Part shown: positions 51,985 to 63,679 of the stretch, in pieces
How positions within the stretch are numbered: position 1 is the stretch's first letter
How the letters are laid out: each line of letters begins with the position of its first letter
DNA from: Ectocarpus siliculosus
Taxonomy: Eukaryota; Sar; Phaeophyceae; Ectocarpales; Ectocarpaceae
Assembly (NCBI GenBank): GCA_000310025.1
Contig: FN648593.1
Location: forward strand, 7,608-71,607
Length of the DNA stretch: 64,000 nt
Reading direction: 5' to 3'
The notes under the pieces: model-generated
What the model was told of the DNA's origin: nothing
Database searches by the model: none
What the model saw: the letters and a program-made list of their open reading frames with translations, nothing else
Made by a program: the position numbers and the translations under genes

Positions 51985-53004
51985 GTCAACACAGACCTTG
52001 TTTGAATGCCTGCCGTTTGGCTCTTTTGACTTGACATGGCGAGAATTTTTATCTTGATTTCAAAGGCGGCGTGCGGAGACGCTTGAAATGTAGCACTTCG
52101 GTTTTAACAGCCTCTACTGTCGCCCTGTGCGGGTTTCAACGATTACTGTTTTTTGCGATGCCTTCCGACTGGTCTTGTGTGTCTGTTGAACAGTTTCTGG
52201 TGCTCTTGCGTATGTTTTCAAAATTAGTCAACATCGAACTTGCTGTTCTGGGGGCAAAAGTAGTTTACGTGGCACTACTTGAAATAGAGGAGGTGGAGAT
52301 CTGTTTTTCGTTTTTTTTTTTCTTGCGCACGCCGCACACCTTTGTTGTTGAGTGAGACTGAGTGCGCCCACCTTGGGCTGCCCCCTACCGCCAAACGCTT
52401 TGACCAACCGAACACGTACCCTCACACTTGAGCATCAGTCGGGATCGGATGAGTGTTGTGAGGAATTGTAGACCAACATGCGGTCTCTTGAGCAGCGCAC
52501 GATTTACGTACACAGAGCGGCAACCCACGATCAGGTGTAGCCGCTGTACAGCACACACATTTGTTGTGGCGTGGGTACGTGGCAGAACATTGTGGATCTT
52601 AGCTCAAGCACGTCTCAAATATGTTACGGTTCGGACGTTAGGTCACGTGTAGGCGAGTTCACGAGTATGGCGCCTGGTCAACCCGTGGGACATGCATGAC
52701 AGCCGCGTGTGCACACCAGCACCGAAGCACAGGAGGAGCACAGACAGAGTTGGCAGCACTGAGAACTGCTGTTGTCTCCGCCCTTAACACGTCTTGTATG
52801 TAGACTATGGCTTCTGCATGTGGTCACCTCACGAGATCAGGGTATCGTCTACCCAGCCATCCAACGTGTATGGAATGCCGTCAAGCGGTGAAGAAGTACA
52901 CATATCGTCTGCAACACTGCGGTATGTAGCGGAGTATGTAGCGGAGAGAACCCGCCTTCCCCTGCTACATGTCAACAGCAGTATGCATACGACACCGACC
53001 GCGG
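51985..53004. other. No gene seen
   Basis: No coding block or strong repeat recognised apart from a T run at 52,310-52,322. Confidence 0.4.
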
Positions 53005-53370
53005 TCATCACGCAACACGCCGTGCCTCGGCTTTCCGCTCGAAAGTGAAATGCCCACAACAGCTACATTCTTCATTCGCCAACTTCGTCCGACGCACGCC
53101 ACACCCAACATGACGGAGGTTTCTCTCAGCCGGGGTGTGCTGTGCGTAAGCCGCTTACTCAGCGGAGCCGCGCAGTTTTTTTCAAGAATTTGCTTCACAC
53201 GGAACCGCAAAGTGTGTTATAACTTGTGTGCACCTACGAACGACATAGGGAAGATGTTGTACTCGACGCCCAGCCACACATTCTTCAGTTCAAACTCTAG
53301 GCAGTATACTGTGGTTGCCGCGTATCACCAGTACTTTCGTCGTCACTCACCAGGGCGATAGTGCCAAGCG
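53005..53370 (+). repeat. Dispersed repeat copy 2 (of 49,650-49,980)
   Basis: See copy 1. This copy has an extra ~60-base segment around GCAGTTTTTTTCAAG. Confidence 0.75.
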
Positions 53371-54644
53371 AGCCCAGTTGCCGAAAAGGCTTTTGTTCGG
53401 TATGACTGCTGCTGTGTCGAAGGAAACAAACGCCAGACCGTACCTGTTTCGATTTGTCGTTGGATCCCTTCACTACATCAGGCCATTTGTATTCTGGAAC
53501 TCGCGGGTACGTAAGTAAGTCTGCGGACACGGTTCTTGTAACTAGGATACAATATGTAGGTTGTCGTGGGAACGTCGAGGCGCACACATTACGCCTTCGT
53601 TACCGCAGTGTGGGCCGTCTCACCTTCACGAACATACTGAAATCATGAACGAAATTCACCGCACTCATACACATGGAATACAGTCAACTTTACCCTGCCG
53701 TGCATCATCATTGCCGCTGTTTGCGTGCTTTTCATCTTGTGTGTCATTCGGGTTTGTAGGCAGGGGAGCCGTTACTTGCCTCCATAAACTACGTACCACA
53801 GACGCATAGTGTAGGGGTAAAACTTGAGAAGAGGAACCAAAGCGTTTTGTTGTAAACAGACGTCGAGACGTCCGCTTTCATGTCACATTGTGATGGACTC
53901 GCGTTTTCTGTCCTTTTGGGTCGTTTGGCGTCTCACGGGTAGACGCCATGAAACAAGTCGTTCGTCTATGGCTGTGAAGATCTAATGTGTGGAATAAGCA
54001 AGTCCGTACAGCTTCCGTTCACGGCACTACCTTTGACGCGGGAAAGGCAATTACTGCTCATGAGAACTCTCATGCAGCTAGTATGGACACACTGACCTTT
54101 CTTTATGCAATCGAACGACTGTACCGAGTGCGATGGGTAGTGAAGATACTCGTACCAGCTGTAGTAGCAGGTGTAGTGTCGGAGCAAAGGCCTCCTTGTG
54201 CAAGCTCAGGATGGTAGCTTGGTTTGTGAGAGGGGAGGGCGTCTCCGAACAACTCTCACAGAGGCTCCGCAGAATGCGGCCTAATCCTCTGTAGGGGTGT
54301 ACTTGCGGAACATTGAATATCCCGAACCGTAACATCTGGGTGTACCCCTGGACGTCTGTAGCTATATCGTTCGTAGCATATCTTCCCATCCATCCGTTCA
54401 GCTCGTGTTGTGTTCGTTTCACATCAATCGGTATAGTAGTGTTCAAAACATTATGGGATCCTTGCATTCTCATCTTTGATCTACACCCCCGTCGATCAGA
54501 GGTAGAGTTGGAAGTCGGGTTCCAGCTTTTTCTTGCTTACGTTGGTTTCCTTGTGGTACCTCGTTCTTCTCGAAGTTGTATATTGCATTAGTGCGAACAT
54601 GAGCATCGCTGAACAAAAAAGCGGGTAGGCACTCTTCGGCGTGG
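53371..54644. other. No gene seen
   Basis: Unique mixed sequence; frames under 135 codons without domains. Confidence 0.4.
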
Positions 54645-54945
54645 ATTTGTCGGTCATTCTTCGCGGTGTTGTTTACATAGTACCCTTCTCGTGTATTTTT
54701 CGGGTCCTACAGCCTCTGAGCCCCGTGCGTTCTCATCACACATTACGCTGTGCCTCGCCTTTCCACTCCCACCCGCGCACGGGAACGAATTTTCATCAGT
54801 TTTCCACCTTCGACGTCTTCATTCATATATTTCACCTCCGCTACTCTAGCTTGCGATTGCCCCCCCCCCCGCCCAGTTGCGAGGTCAATGGTCTAACGAC
54901 TACGGAATGCACGACCATGAGTACACCCCCCCCCCGCCCAGGGCG
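54645..54945 (+). repeat. Dispersed repeat copy 2 (of 50,010-50,340) plus tRNA-D-arm-like repeat
   Basis: Matches copy 1 up to the C-rich run at 54,860. It is followed at 54,886-54,930 by the GCGAGGTCAATGGTCTAACG repeat and another C-rich run. Confidence 0.7.
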
Positions 54946-55334
54946 GGGGTGGCCTCCGGCAACCTATAATAGTATCATGCCATATACTACATACTTGCAG
55001 GATGGTCCACGTGTCGTCACATATTTCTTTCTTCTAGTATGAACAGGCGATCTTGATCATTTAAAAAAAAAACATTTAAGAAAATATAGTGAGGGTCTGC
55101 ACTCGCAAAAAGACCGATACATTTATTGACCAAGGTAGAACGAGGGTAAACTATGTAAACGGCATCAAGCAGCATTGACTGGTGTTTCAGTACTTTGCAC
55201 ACATAGTACCAAAATAGAAATAGGTCTATCCCACACGGGTGGCCAACAGATCAGGTTGTAAGGGCACTTTTGCCAACCTGAATCGAAATTTATTTCGGCA
55301 CGAGTTGCAACCTCCCCACCTTGGGTGATCCTTG

Positions 55335-55875
55335 CAATGCAACGATGGCCAGGTTGTGCAAGGTATACATTTCTTGGAGGTTGCGCGTTGTTTGCAAGCC
55401 GGATAGGTGGCGGTTGCCGATGGTAGTGCAAGGTGTACCCTTTCTTGGTGGTTGGTGCGCTATAACAAGTCGGATAGGAGGCAGGTTGCCGATAGTAATA
55501 CAAGGTGTACTCTTTGTTGGTGGTTGGTGCGCTGCTAACAAGTTGAATTGGGGTCAAGCTGTCGATGGCGGCGCAAGGTGTACGATTTCTTGTGGTTGGT
55601 GCACTGCTTACAAGCTGGACAGCGGGCAGGCTGCCGATGGCAGTGCAAGGTGTACCCTTTCTTGGAGGTTGGCGCGCCATGCACAAGTCGGTTAGGGGGG
55701 AGGTTGCCTATGGTATGACAAGGTGTACTCTTTTTTGCAGGTTGGCGCGCTTCGCACAAGCCGGTTGGGGGGCAGGTTGCCGGTAATCGTGCAAGGTGTA
55801 CCCTCTCTTGCAAGTTGGCGCGTTGCGCACAAGCCGGCAGGGGCCAGGTTGCGTATTGCAATGCGTACACTCCCA
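55335..55875 (+). repeat. 72-bp minisatellite, about 8 units
   Basis: GCAAGGTGTAC(C/T)C-type cores occur near 55,357, 55,427, 55,502, 55,575, 55,647, 55,719, 55,792 and, degenerate, 55,860. Period about 72 bases. Because 72 is divisible by three, long frames open on both strands; this is a property of the repeat, not evidence of genes. Confidence 0.9.
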
Positions 55876-56496
55876 TAGAGGTTGCGCAAGATGCGGCCGG
55901 TCTACAACAAACAGCAGTGCTCAACACCGTAGTGGCGGGTTCAATTCCCCTGCAATACGTATTTTTTATTTTATGTTATATTTGTTTTTTCGCCCCCTGT
56001 ATTCGAATCACTACAATTGTATCGTCGGTACATTCCCGAGCAAACTCCTGAAACGACATCCCGTGCCCATGCATCATACGCATGTTGCCAGCTCTAGCTT
56101 AAACCCATCTCCGCCCGCGGCTTATCATCTCGACCCAGGGTCGTCAACATCCCAAGTTGCACGACACGTAAGCGAGAACAATTAAAGGTACTTCAAATTG
56201 AAACAGTACATGCATACCCTTTCGAACGTCGTTCTGTGTATTGAATGTCCCCCCACAACAACAGCATGCCCTGGCCCATGACCGTCAGCGACGTCGATCA
56301 TGGAGACGACCCACAATCCCCGCAATAAACTACCTTTGTTTCTTGTGAGGAAGCACAACTCAGCCGGAGGCAACAGCTACACGTAGCGGCAGCAGTGTTG
56401 TCCAAACGCACAGGTAGAAACGACCGTCTCTCCCGACACGAAACACAGAACCCCCTCCCACCCTGGCCGTCCCAAATTATACAACTAACTCTCGTC

Positions 56497-56990
56497 AAGA
56501 AAAAACGTCACTGCCTGAGACGGAGCCAGCTGCGACAGCGGTGTCCTCCAAAAACCATGCTGAGACTATAGAAATAGACCTCTCTATTTTCGCAAACACC
56601 ATCGAAACAACTCCCCCCTCCCCTCCCCCCAAAAAGCCACAATTTGCACGAGCAAAAAAGGGCGCGGACGAAGCCAAGAGGTTGCAGCGACAGATTCCAA
56701 ACGCCCTTGCAAACACAGTAAAAAAACACCTGGCTCTCATCCCGCGCCAGGCGCCCTCATGCACCAGCGAGAGCAACAAGCGTATCATAGCACCATATGA
56801 TTAAAAAAAAAGCTGTGAGACATGGCGAGCGGGATATTCCTCCGCCTCCTCCGTCAAAGCTTCCACCCGTTGTGAACTTCATGAGGACCCGAGGAAACGC
56901 TTTGGACGATGTTGCAGCGGAGGCCCCGGCAACTCGACCTGGAGGTTACCGATCAACAGCGAAAAATATTGAAGTGTGAGAGGAGGGTAA
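56497..56990 (+). other. Possible exon pair, unknown
   Basis: A plus-strand frame reads ETIEIDLSIFANTIET, PPSPPPKKPQFARAKKG and RLQRQIPNALANTVKKHLAL and stops at TGA. An adjacent frame has DIPPPPPSKLPPVVNFMRTRG and LDDVAAEAPATRPGG. Amino-acid composition is protein-like, but no domain, start or splice pair is convincing. Confidence 0.2.
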
Positions 56991-57386
56991 AAGTGGGCTT
57001 TCGAAAAATGGAGGGCATGCTCTCCCCCTTTGCAGAAGTATAGTTCTTGGTATAGCTGACAGATGTACGTTGTCAACAATAATATTTGCAAGCAGGCATG
57101 GGAGGGGGGACACAAACCGACACCGTAACCGCAGGTCGTAGAATACGTCAGAGACGAGGATAAGCTACGCACCCCGGAGAACTACTTTGAAGGGAGGCGA
57201 GTTACATTCAAACATCAGGGGTAGCCAACAGACACGCTGGGATGAAGAAGGGTGTATATTATAGGGAGCCGGGGGCATAACTGATGCATCCAGAAGAAAC
57301 TCGCGTTCATCCAACATTATCGCAGGCAGAGCGAAAGAGGCAGCAAGAGGGGCGCGATTTTTGGAAAGGACAAGACATATGACATA

Positions 57387-57669
57387 CCTTGTCAACACGG
57401 TTTAGGTGTCTGCCAAGGTTTTGAGCCAGCGTAGTAATCAAAACCATCGCTTTTTTCGCTCGGAGACGAAGAACATCCTCGTCTCCATCTTTAGTTTACC
57501 CTCCACCCCCATCCGCCCCTGGGTCACCTCCTCCACCTCCTGCCCCCTCGTCCGCGGACAAGCACGGCTTGAGGTAGGGATTAGCATCTTCCTGACGATC
57601 AATACTCTCGGTGGAGAGGATCGGCCCAACGTATTTCAAGCCGAACCGCATAAAGCTCTCGTAGAACCT
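57387..57669 (-). pseudogene. Exon-like fragment with clean splice sites, one stop
   Basis: On the minus strand a pyrimidine-rich TTTGTTTCGTGTCTCAG acceptor precedes FYESFMRFGLKYVGPILS, ESIDRQEDANPYLKPCLSAD and a Gly-rich run. A TAA follows, then in the same frame DGDEDVLRLRAKKAMVLITT and LGRHLNRVDK, to AAG|GTATGT. The splice sites and sense on both sides of the TAA suggest a disabled exon of an unknown gene. Confidence 0.4.
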
Positions 57670-57790
57670 GAGACACGAAACAAAGAACAAATGGCGTTTC
57701 ATGTGAACGTCAGTTTGTTTGACGTCACGGATTCATACAAAAATAGCTTGCGACAAACCACCAACGCGTCGACTGCCTAGAAGCAACTTC

Positions 57791-60700
57791 AGGGGACGCC
57801 GAAAATGCGGGAAAATGATTTAAAAGGCTGGAAACGCGTCGGGAACAAAATAGACGAGAGTGTTAGACGTTCGGCAGAGCTTGCACGTCCAATGAGCGCT
57901 TATCGGCCTGACTAATTGCCGACAGTACACCATTGGAGATAGGAATAGAAGAAAACGCTCAAGACAACAAAACCCTCAGCCCCATAGAGCTTCGTTCACA
58001 TGTCAACAAAGCCAACGTACATGTCGCTGATGACGTCCAAGTTTTTTCACCGCCGCCGCCCTTTGCAGCGAACGCCTTCTCGAAAAGAGCCTCGCACACG
58101 AGGAAGGTACGGCAATACCGTCGTGGTCGGGGTCGCTCTTGTTACCGCAGTGTAGCCTGTAGTTCCCATCCTCGTCTTGATATCCGTGAGGACATACTGC
58201 TCGAGCACCTTCGAACGATGCCAATCCATACCGTGAAGGGGGGGGGAGTGGTGCTAAGCGGGCAAGGGGCTGGATAGATGGATGCACCAGAGCAAGGGTG
58301 ACAGTAGATGGCCTGGAATTTGCGCCGGAAACAGCAAGCAGGAGGGCAAACAGGATATGAGCTATCCTCGCTGTAAAGACGTGCATGGGGATAAATAAGT
58401 TCAAGCGTCATAACCACAGGGATCCGGCGTAAACATTTCAAGGACAACAATTCTTCGTCCCCGGCGCTGTTGCTTGGCATCATGAGATGTTGGCCAATTG
58501 CACACTATCGGTTCACCTTGCGACGTCCCTTTGTCTTGCACTATAGGCTAACGCTACAACATGTGAGACCCTCAAACCAACAGCAGTACCGGTGCGCGTG
58601 CGTCAAAATTCTCTACTCCTTCCACAAGCAATGCATCGCGAGGAATAATTGCCTGCAGGTCCCCCCGTCCCTTCCCTCTATTGTATGCATGCGCTTTGGT
58701 TGAGTCTCATAAATGAACGAATGAACATTTCTCGAAAGAAGGTACTCCATCGTTCCCTCCGTTCAAACTCAAATAGGAGCGATTTACTCAAACCTTGAGT
58801 GGAGCTATGCCGGAGTGATCGACGATGTTATGCACGACTCTAACAGCAGGTGCCGTAGCAGACCTTCATCGGTTCTCGGTGGACAGAGGCGTCGCGGGTC
58901 GGACATGAACTTTCCATCATACTCTGTTTTTCAAATCACTGGGCACCATTTCTGAACAAAATCTCGCATTTACTCCGGAGAGTTCACTTAACCCGACCGT
59001 ACCTGAGCGTACCTGAGCTATGGGGTGGTGCGCTTGCATCGGTGGACCTGATTGAAGGTCACGCTCTGCATGGCCTCTTCCTCTGACACGGGAATGCCGT
59101 GGTTGGCTGTCCCTAGAACCAAGCCCACTCATGGCGGTATCCGCCTACATAGTACGATATAAGGGGGGGGGGGAGGGAGAGTGGGTGAGACGCAATATAT
59201 GAAGACGCACATGCATATCCCTTCGCTCTGCCATGCATACTACTGGTGACCTCTTCCTTTCGCATCAGTGGCGCGGCATGGGGGACCCGCTGCGACCGCC
59301 TTTTCTTAGTTAGTTGTTGTTGTTGTTGTCTTGACATCGAAAGAAAAAAGCTGTCCGATCTCTGACACGCCATACTTCTCAGGAGTTTACTCGGTATTAG
59401 GTATTCTACGGCCAATAATGTTTTCAAAGGGGTACATCAAAATCCCGGATGAAAAATAAGAGAAAAAAAGGGTGGTGGGAAGAAAAAATAATGGCGCAGA
59501 GAAGAATCGAATCCACTGATCTCACAACACAGCAGTTGCATTAGATGTCACGCCCCCTGGACCAATTTCCAAAGCCTGATTATTCCACACCAGGAGGAGT
59601 GGCGAGGCCGGAAATGGCTGCATTGGAACTGTCTCGTGGAGAGCTGTTCGAAAAAGTATTGTTTGATTTTCGGAATTGTCTTCGTCGTGGAACATGATAG
59701 GTTGAAACTTGGTCGAGGGGGTGTGGTATCTTGTGCAACCTACGGTTGGTTACTGTTAATTCTTGCTTTCAACACGATATATTTTGAATGTAAAACAATT
59801 GGGTGTTACGAGCGCCGGACGTTGGTTGAAGCATGTGGACGGTCGACGCGGTCGATGCTATGCATGTGTGTGGACAGGTCAGATACAGCAGACATGCGGT
59901 GTTGTTACTGTTTCGTACGTGCTGTTGAAGAAAACGAGCGCCCCCCGAAAAACAAAAAAACCGTTGAAAATAACGAAGTGCCTACCCACACTCCAAAAAG
60001 CTCTTGTGTGAGGCTGGGCGCTTACTGACGCCTCCGGGATAATCTCCGCTCTGTACATGGTGAGGAAGAGCCGCATACACGCAGTAGGTCGAGAGCCGGT
60101 GGGTGTGCAGGACCAACTGCTGGTGTCTGGGCGTACTTGCATCTACAGCACGTGGAGACTTCGCACCCTTCCCAACGGGGACATATGCATAGGGATACAC
60201 AACTACACAACACACAATATCCCCTCAATTCATCCTTCTATTGCTACCATCCAGATGTAGCTGGAGGGGAATAGCTTACCTAGTCAGCAACTGCTGCCGG
60301 AATGTCGCTCTCTCTTCTCCACGCGCGCCGTGTAGAAGCTCGTGTTGCCGCTCTACAGCAGCAGTGTCGTGCGGCGGGTTTAGCTCGCGGTGGTTGCTGT
60401 GCCCCGAGTCCGAGCATCTAGAGATAGCATAGCTGTTTGCCTTGGTTACGAAAGGAATGACACCAGCTTAGTCGCTATTCGTGTTGGCATACTGCGGCCT
60501 GTGGTCGTCTGTGTCAAGGCTAGCTAGATGCGTCATGCGAGGGCGATGCAGGGCCAAACAGTTGGGGGCTCGATGGTTCGGATGCCCCCCAACCCCGTCT
60601 TTCCTCTTCCCATCTGTCTGGCGATCCATAACGATATCTGAGAGCTTGTTGTACCCTGCACCATTTAGCTGGTACACACATAGCACTTGTGGCCCCCCGC

Positions 60701-60880
60701 ACACACTCACACAAAAGCCCAAATTAAATAGTGTATGCGTTCGATTAGTACACATTGTGCCAACGCATCCTAGGCTCTTATATCTACATACTCTATCTGT
60801 CTTGGAGACGAATTTGTTGCGTTTTGTCATGCCGAAAAAATAAAGAAATTGTAGTACACTGAAGCCAGTTTTCCCGGACC
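57791..60880. other. No gene seen
   Basis: Mixed sequence with a G run at 59,163-59,174. Opposite-strand frames near 58,010-58,240 are both open and protein-like, but neither has other support. The GAATCGAATCC motif at 59,502 resembles a tRNA T-arm, but the arms do not pair. Confidence 0.4.
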
Positions 60881-60886
60881 GTCGAA

Positions 60887-61080
60887 CCAGCACCACAATC
60901 TACAGCCAGGAGGTCTGCCCTTCGGTTGTGACTGCCTCCCAACCTGTAACATCGGTGCTTTCACAACCAGGAGGTCTAGCCTAACGTTGTGGCTGCCTTC
61001 CAACCTTCCGCATCCGTCCTTGTACAACCAAGTCGTTTGGCCAAGGTTAGGGCCACCTCCCAACCCCCCTCTACAACCTG
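60887..61080 (+). repeat. ~70-bp degenerate tandem repeat, about 3 units
   Basis: Blocks of ACAACCAGGAGGTCT / GGTTGTGACTGCCTCCCAACC repeat at about 60,895, 60,963 and 61,023 with substitutions. Each unit is partly self-complementary (CCAGGAGGT...GCCTCC). Confidence 0.65.
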
Positions 61081-61324
61081 CCCCTACCTTGTGGATGCCT
61101 ACAACCCACCCACAATCTGCCCTCTGGCCCCCCGTGCACGTGGGACCCTGCACAAGAGGCTATCCCACGATCGCTGTTGCTTGAGACTTTTATCTTCGCG
61201 GGGAGTCCGCACAGACGCGGGAGTTGATACTGAAGGCATGACACGAGCATGCAAGCATCAGACCATAAAAAATCCCCCACTTGCCACAAATGTTTGGCGG
61301 GTCCAGTCCAATTTTAACACAATG

Positions 61325-61356
61325 CATTTCAGGGGTCGGATCCGACCCCTGAAATG
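61325..61356. repeat. Perfect 32-bp palindrome
   Basis: CATTTCAGGGGTCGGA is followed immediately by its exact reverse complement, with no loop. TTTGGCGGGTC lies about 35 bases to the left and directly to the right as a direct repeat. Confidence 0.95.
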
Positions 61357-62783
61357 TTTGGCGGGTCTGTTTCATTTTTCTAGTTCCCACATGATCCGCA
61401 TCTCAACACGTTGACAACACACGCCACCCCTCGTGCTCTGCAGCATCAAGGACGTATCCGCTATTATTATTCAAGGTCATAGGTCTACAACGGCACTGCT
61501 GCTGCGTGTTCGTGTCGCCGCTGCATGGTCGTAACCGAGAAGCATGGCTGCAGAAGAAAAGGAGGAAGCTGGTGTCCATGTCCAAATTCCTCGGTCCCGA
61601 TCAGAACACACATGTGCATACCCACCCTTCAACAACAGGGAGGGATGGTATGCTACCACTAACCTTGCGAAACCCCGCCAGGATATCCTTGCGCGCGAGT
61701 GCTGAGCTCACCGCGTGTTCATTCAACACGTCGTGGGCCGCGTCTCGTCGCTACAGCTATAATTGTGTAGACACAGCAGCCGTATGGAACAGCGCATCGA
61801 TAAAATATTTCACCCCAAACATTGGAGCACTACTACCACAGAGTACAGCAGCAACAGAAGCACGATTGCCGTACGGGGGTTGGTTCCGTAGCAACTAGAA
61901 GAGCGCGCAGGAGGGAAAGTCGAGGTGTCATTGAGACGGTATGATTTGGAAAACTTCAGAAATTACGCGGCTTCAGAATGTAGACTAGCAACAACAACAC
62001 CTGTCTGTCGGCAAACGAACACAGACCTACGAAGGCACAACATTCATTTATCTGTGCCTATCTTTTTATCGACCCCGAAAGATCGAGTCGACAACATTCC
62101 GAGTCTGTGCCGACCTTCCGGTCACTCTGTCTACGACGCGTGAAAACAGCCTAGAGTATTTCGGTCATTTTTCGTTTGACGAAAAGTTGTTTTCGCGAAA
62201 GACCCTTTCGGACTCGAAATTTCTCCGAAATAACAATATATATATTTTGATGCAAGCCATCGCTCTGAGGATCGTTCCTGACGGTCTCGCCAGAACCCAC
62301 GATAAGGAAAAAACAATCAGATTTTGACAGCGGATGGAGGCTTGTTTCGTGGAAACATGTTGACGATTTTCCGATTTTGCAACAATCTTTGATCTAAAAC
62401 ATTAGGCACCAAATTCACGAACAAACAGCAGTCCGCGCGTCCAAAGAGAAGGTCAGCGCCAAGAGAATAGGCCCTGGAGTTGGCGCGACACCACCAAGAG
62501 GGAGGCTGCGCGGTCAGAAAGCCAAGTTGGGCTTGTTTGCGCGGCTTAAGGTCAGCAACACCCGCCGCCCGTCACACAGGTTGAGGAAAGGGGAAAAAAG
62601 GACAGCGAGCGCCGGAACCCCGGAGACAACTACAACCGATGACGTAGAGGTGGTGGCAGCACACCGCCAGCAAAGAGAAGCAGACAGACAGCAGAAAGAG
62701 CACATACGGTGGCCTCCTGGTGTAGGCGGGCGCGTCCTTCCCCGCGTAAGTTTATTCTCTGCTGCTGATTCTCTGCTAACAAC

Positions 62784-62900
62784 ATGGAGAGAGAGCTCGA
62801 CTTGATGTGCCCCCGTCCCAAAAAGCTCTCCTCCTCTCCTGAATGCTCGAAATGCGACACGGCCATTTGCGCTGAGAAAGACTGCCCTTCCCTCTCTACG
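62784..62900 (+). other. Possible Cys-rich exon (transposase-tail-like)
   Basis: The frame CPRPKKLSSSPECSKCDTAI, CAEKDCPSLS has CxxC...CxxxxC spacing that recalls the C-terminal zinc finger of piggyBac-type transposases. Nothing else of such a gene is recognised nearby, so this is a weak call. Confidence 0.2.
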
Positions 62901-63339
62901 TTCTCGTGCGATTTCGTGTGCTGGGGTGGAGGGGGCGACACAGACACGCATACGCATCGCATGCACGCACACTCAACAGCAGTGAGAGCGGTTTCAGCAG
63001 GGTGCTGCAGCTGTCACGCAGCGCACCACAAAAAAGCAGTACCACCTGCGGACAGGGAAAGCTCGTCGGTGGGAGAGGATAACGGTTGCCCCTCAGCCAA
63101 TGATATGAAGCCCCTCAAATCTGAATATATTTGCCTGCCCGAAGTTTTCAGGAAACTTCCTTTATTATAAATTGCTTGCTCAAATGAAAAAAAATAAAGC
63201 CCCAGTCCGAGTTCGTGTAAGGCCGAGTCTTGTGGTGTGATTATTACCGGATTGGGTTTGGGGAGGGTGTCCTTTTCTGAGCCAAAAAAAAAATCATTTC
63301 GGCGTCTTAAGGGTAGGAAAATGGCATTTTCAACAGCCC

Positions 63340-63436
63340 AAAATCCAACAGCGCAGTTTCCAACAGCGATTCCCCGCCGGCCTGTTGGAAAATTGGACCA
63401 TTTTCCAACAGCGATCCTGTTGGAAAACCGCTGTTA
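63340..63436. repeat. Cluster of TCCAACAG / CTGTTGGA hairpins
   Basis: TTTTCCAACAG and its complement CTGTTGGAAAA occur several times in both orientations. One example is the hairpin TTTTCCAACAGCGATCCTGTTGGAAAA at 63,401-63,427 (20 bases or fewer per arm). Possibly the end of a foldback repeat. Confidence 0.7.
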
Positions 63437-63679
63437 GAAATGGGGGGGGGTACCCCCTGGTCACACCCCGATCGTGCCAGAACGAAGAACTACGCCATCT
63501 GCTGGCCAAACAGAGGCCAGTATCATGAGGTCATGCACAAACCCTCTGCAGGTATCTCGCATTCAGGGCGTTCAGGGCGTTCTGCATCGTGTTGGCCGCA
63601 CACGAGCCGAAAACGTCAACCCTGCCACATTGCTCTGCTGACGTTCTTGCCTTTGGGCCGAAAAGAGCCGTTTTTGCGC

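Noticed and set aside
55335-55875. CRISPR-like array
   Set aside because: Units are contiguous without unique spacers, and the DNA is eukaryotic; it is a minisatellite.
55321-55927. Long frames on both strands
   Set aside because: They arise from the 72-bp minisatellite, whose period is a multiple of three.
55890-55965. tRNA-like GGGTTCAATTCCCC segment
   Set aside because: A B-box-like string is present but acceptor and D arms cannot be paired.
59495-59570. GAATCGAATCC segment resembling a tRNA T-arm (minus strand)
   Set aside because: The T-stem does not pair and no matching 5' acceptor sequence was found; at best a tRNA relic.
59636-60028. 130-codon plus-strand frame with Cys residues
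   Set aside because: Cys spacing fits no zinc motif and the frame lacks other support.
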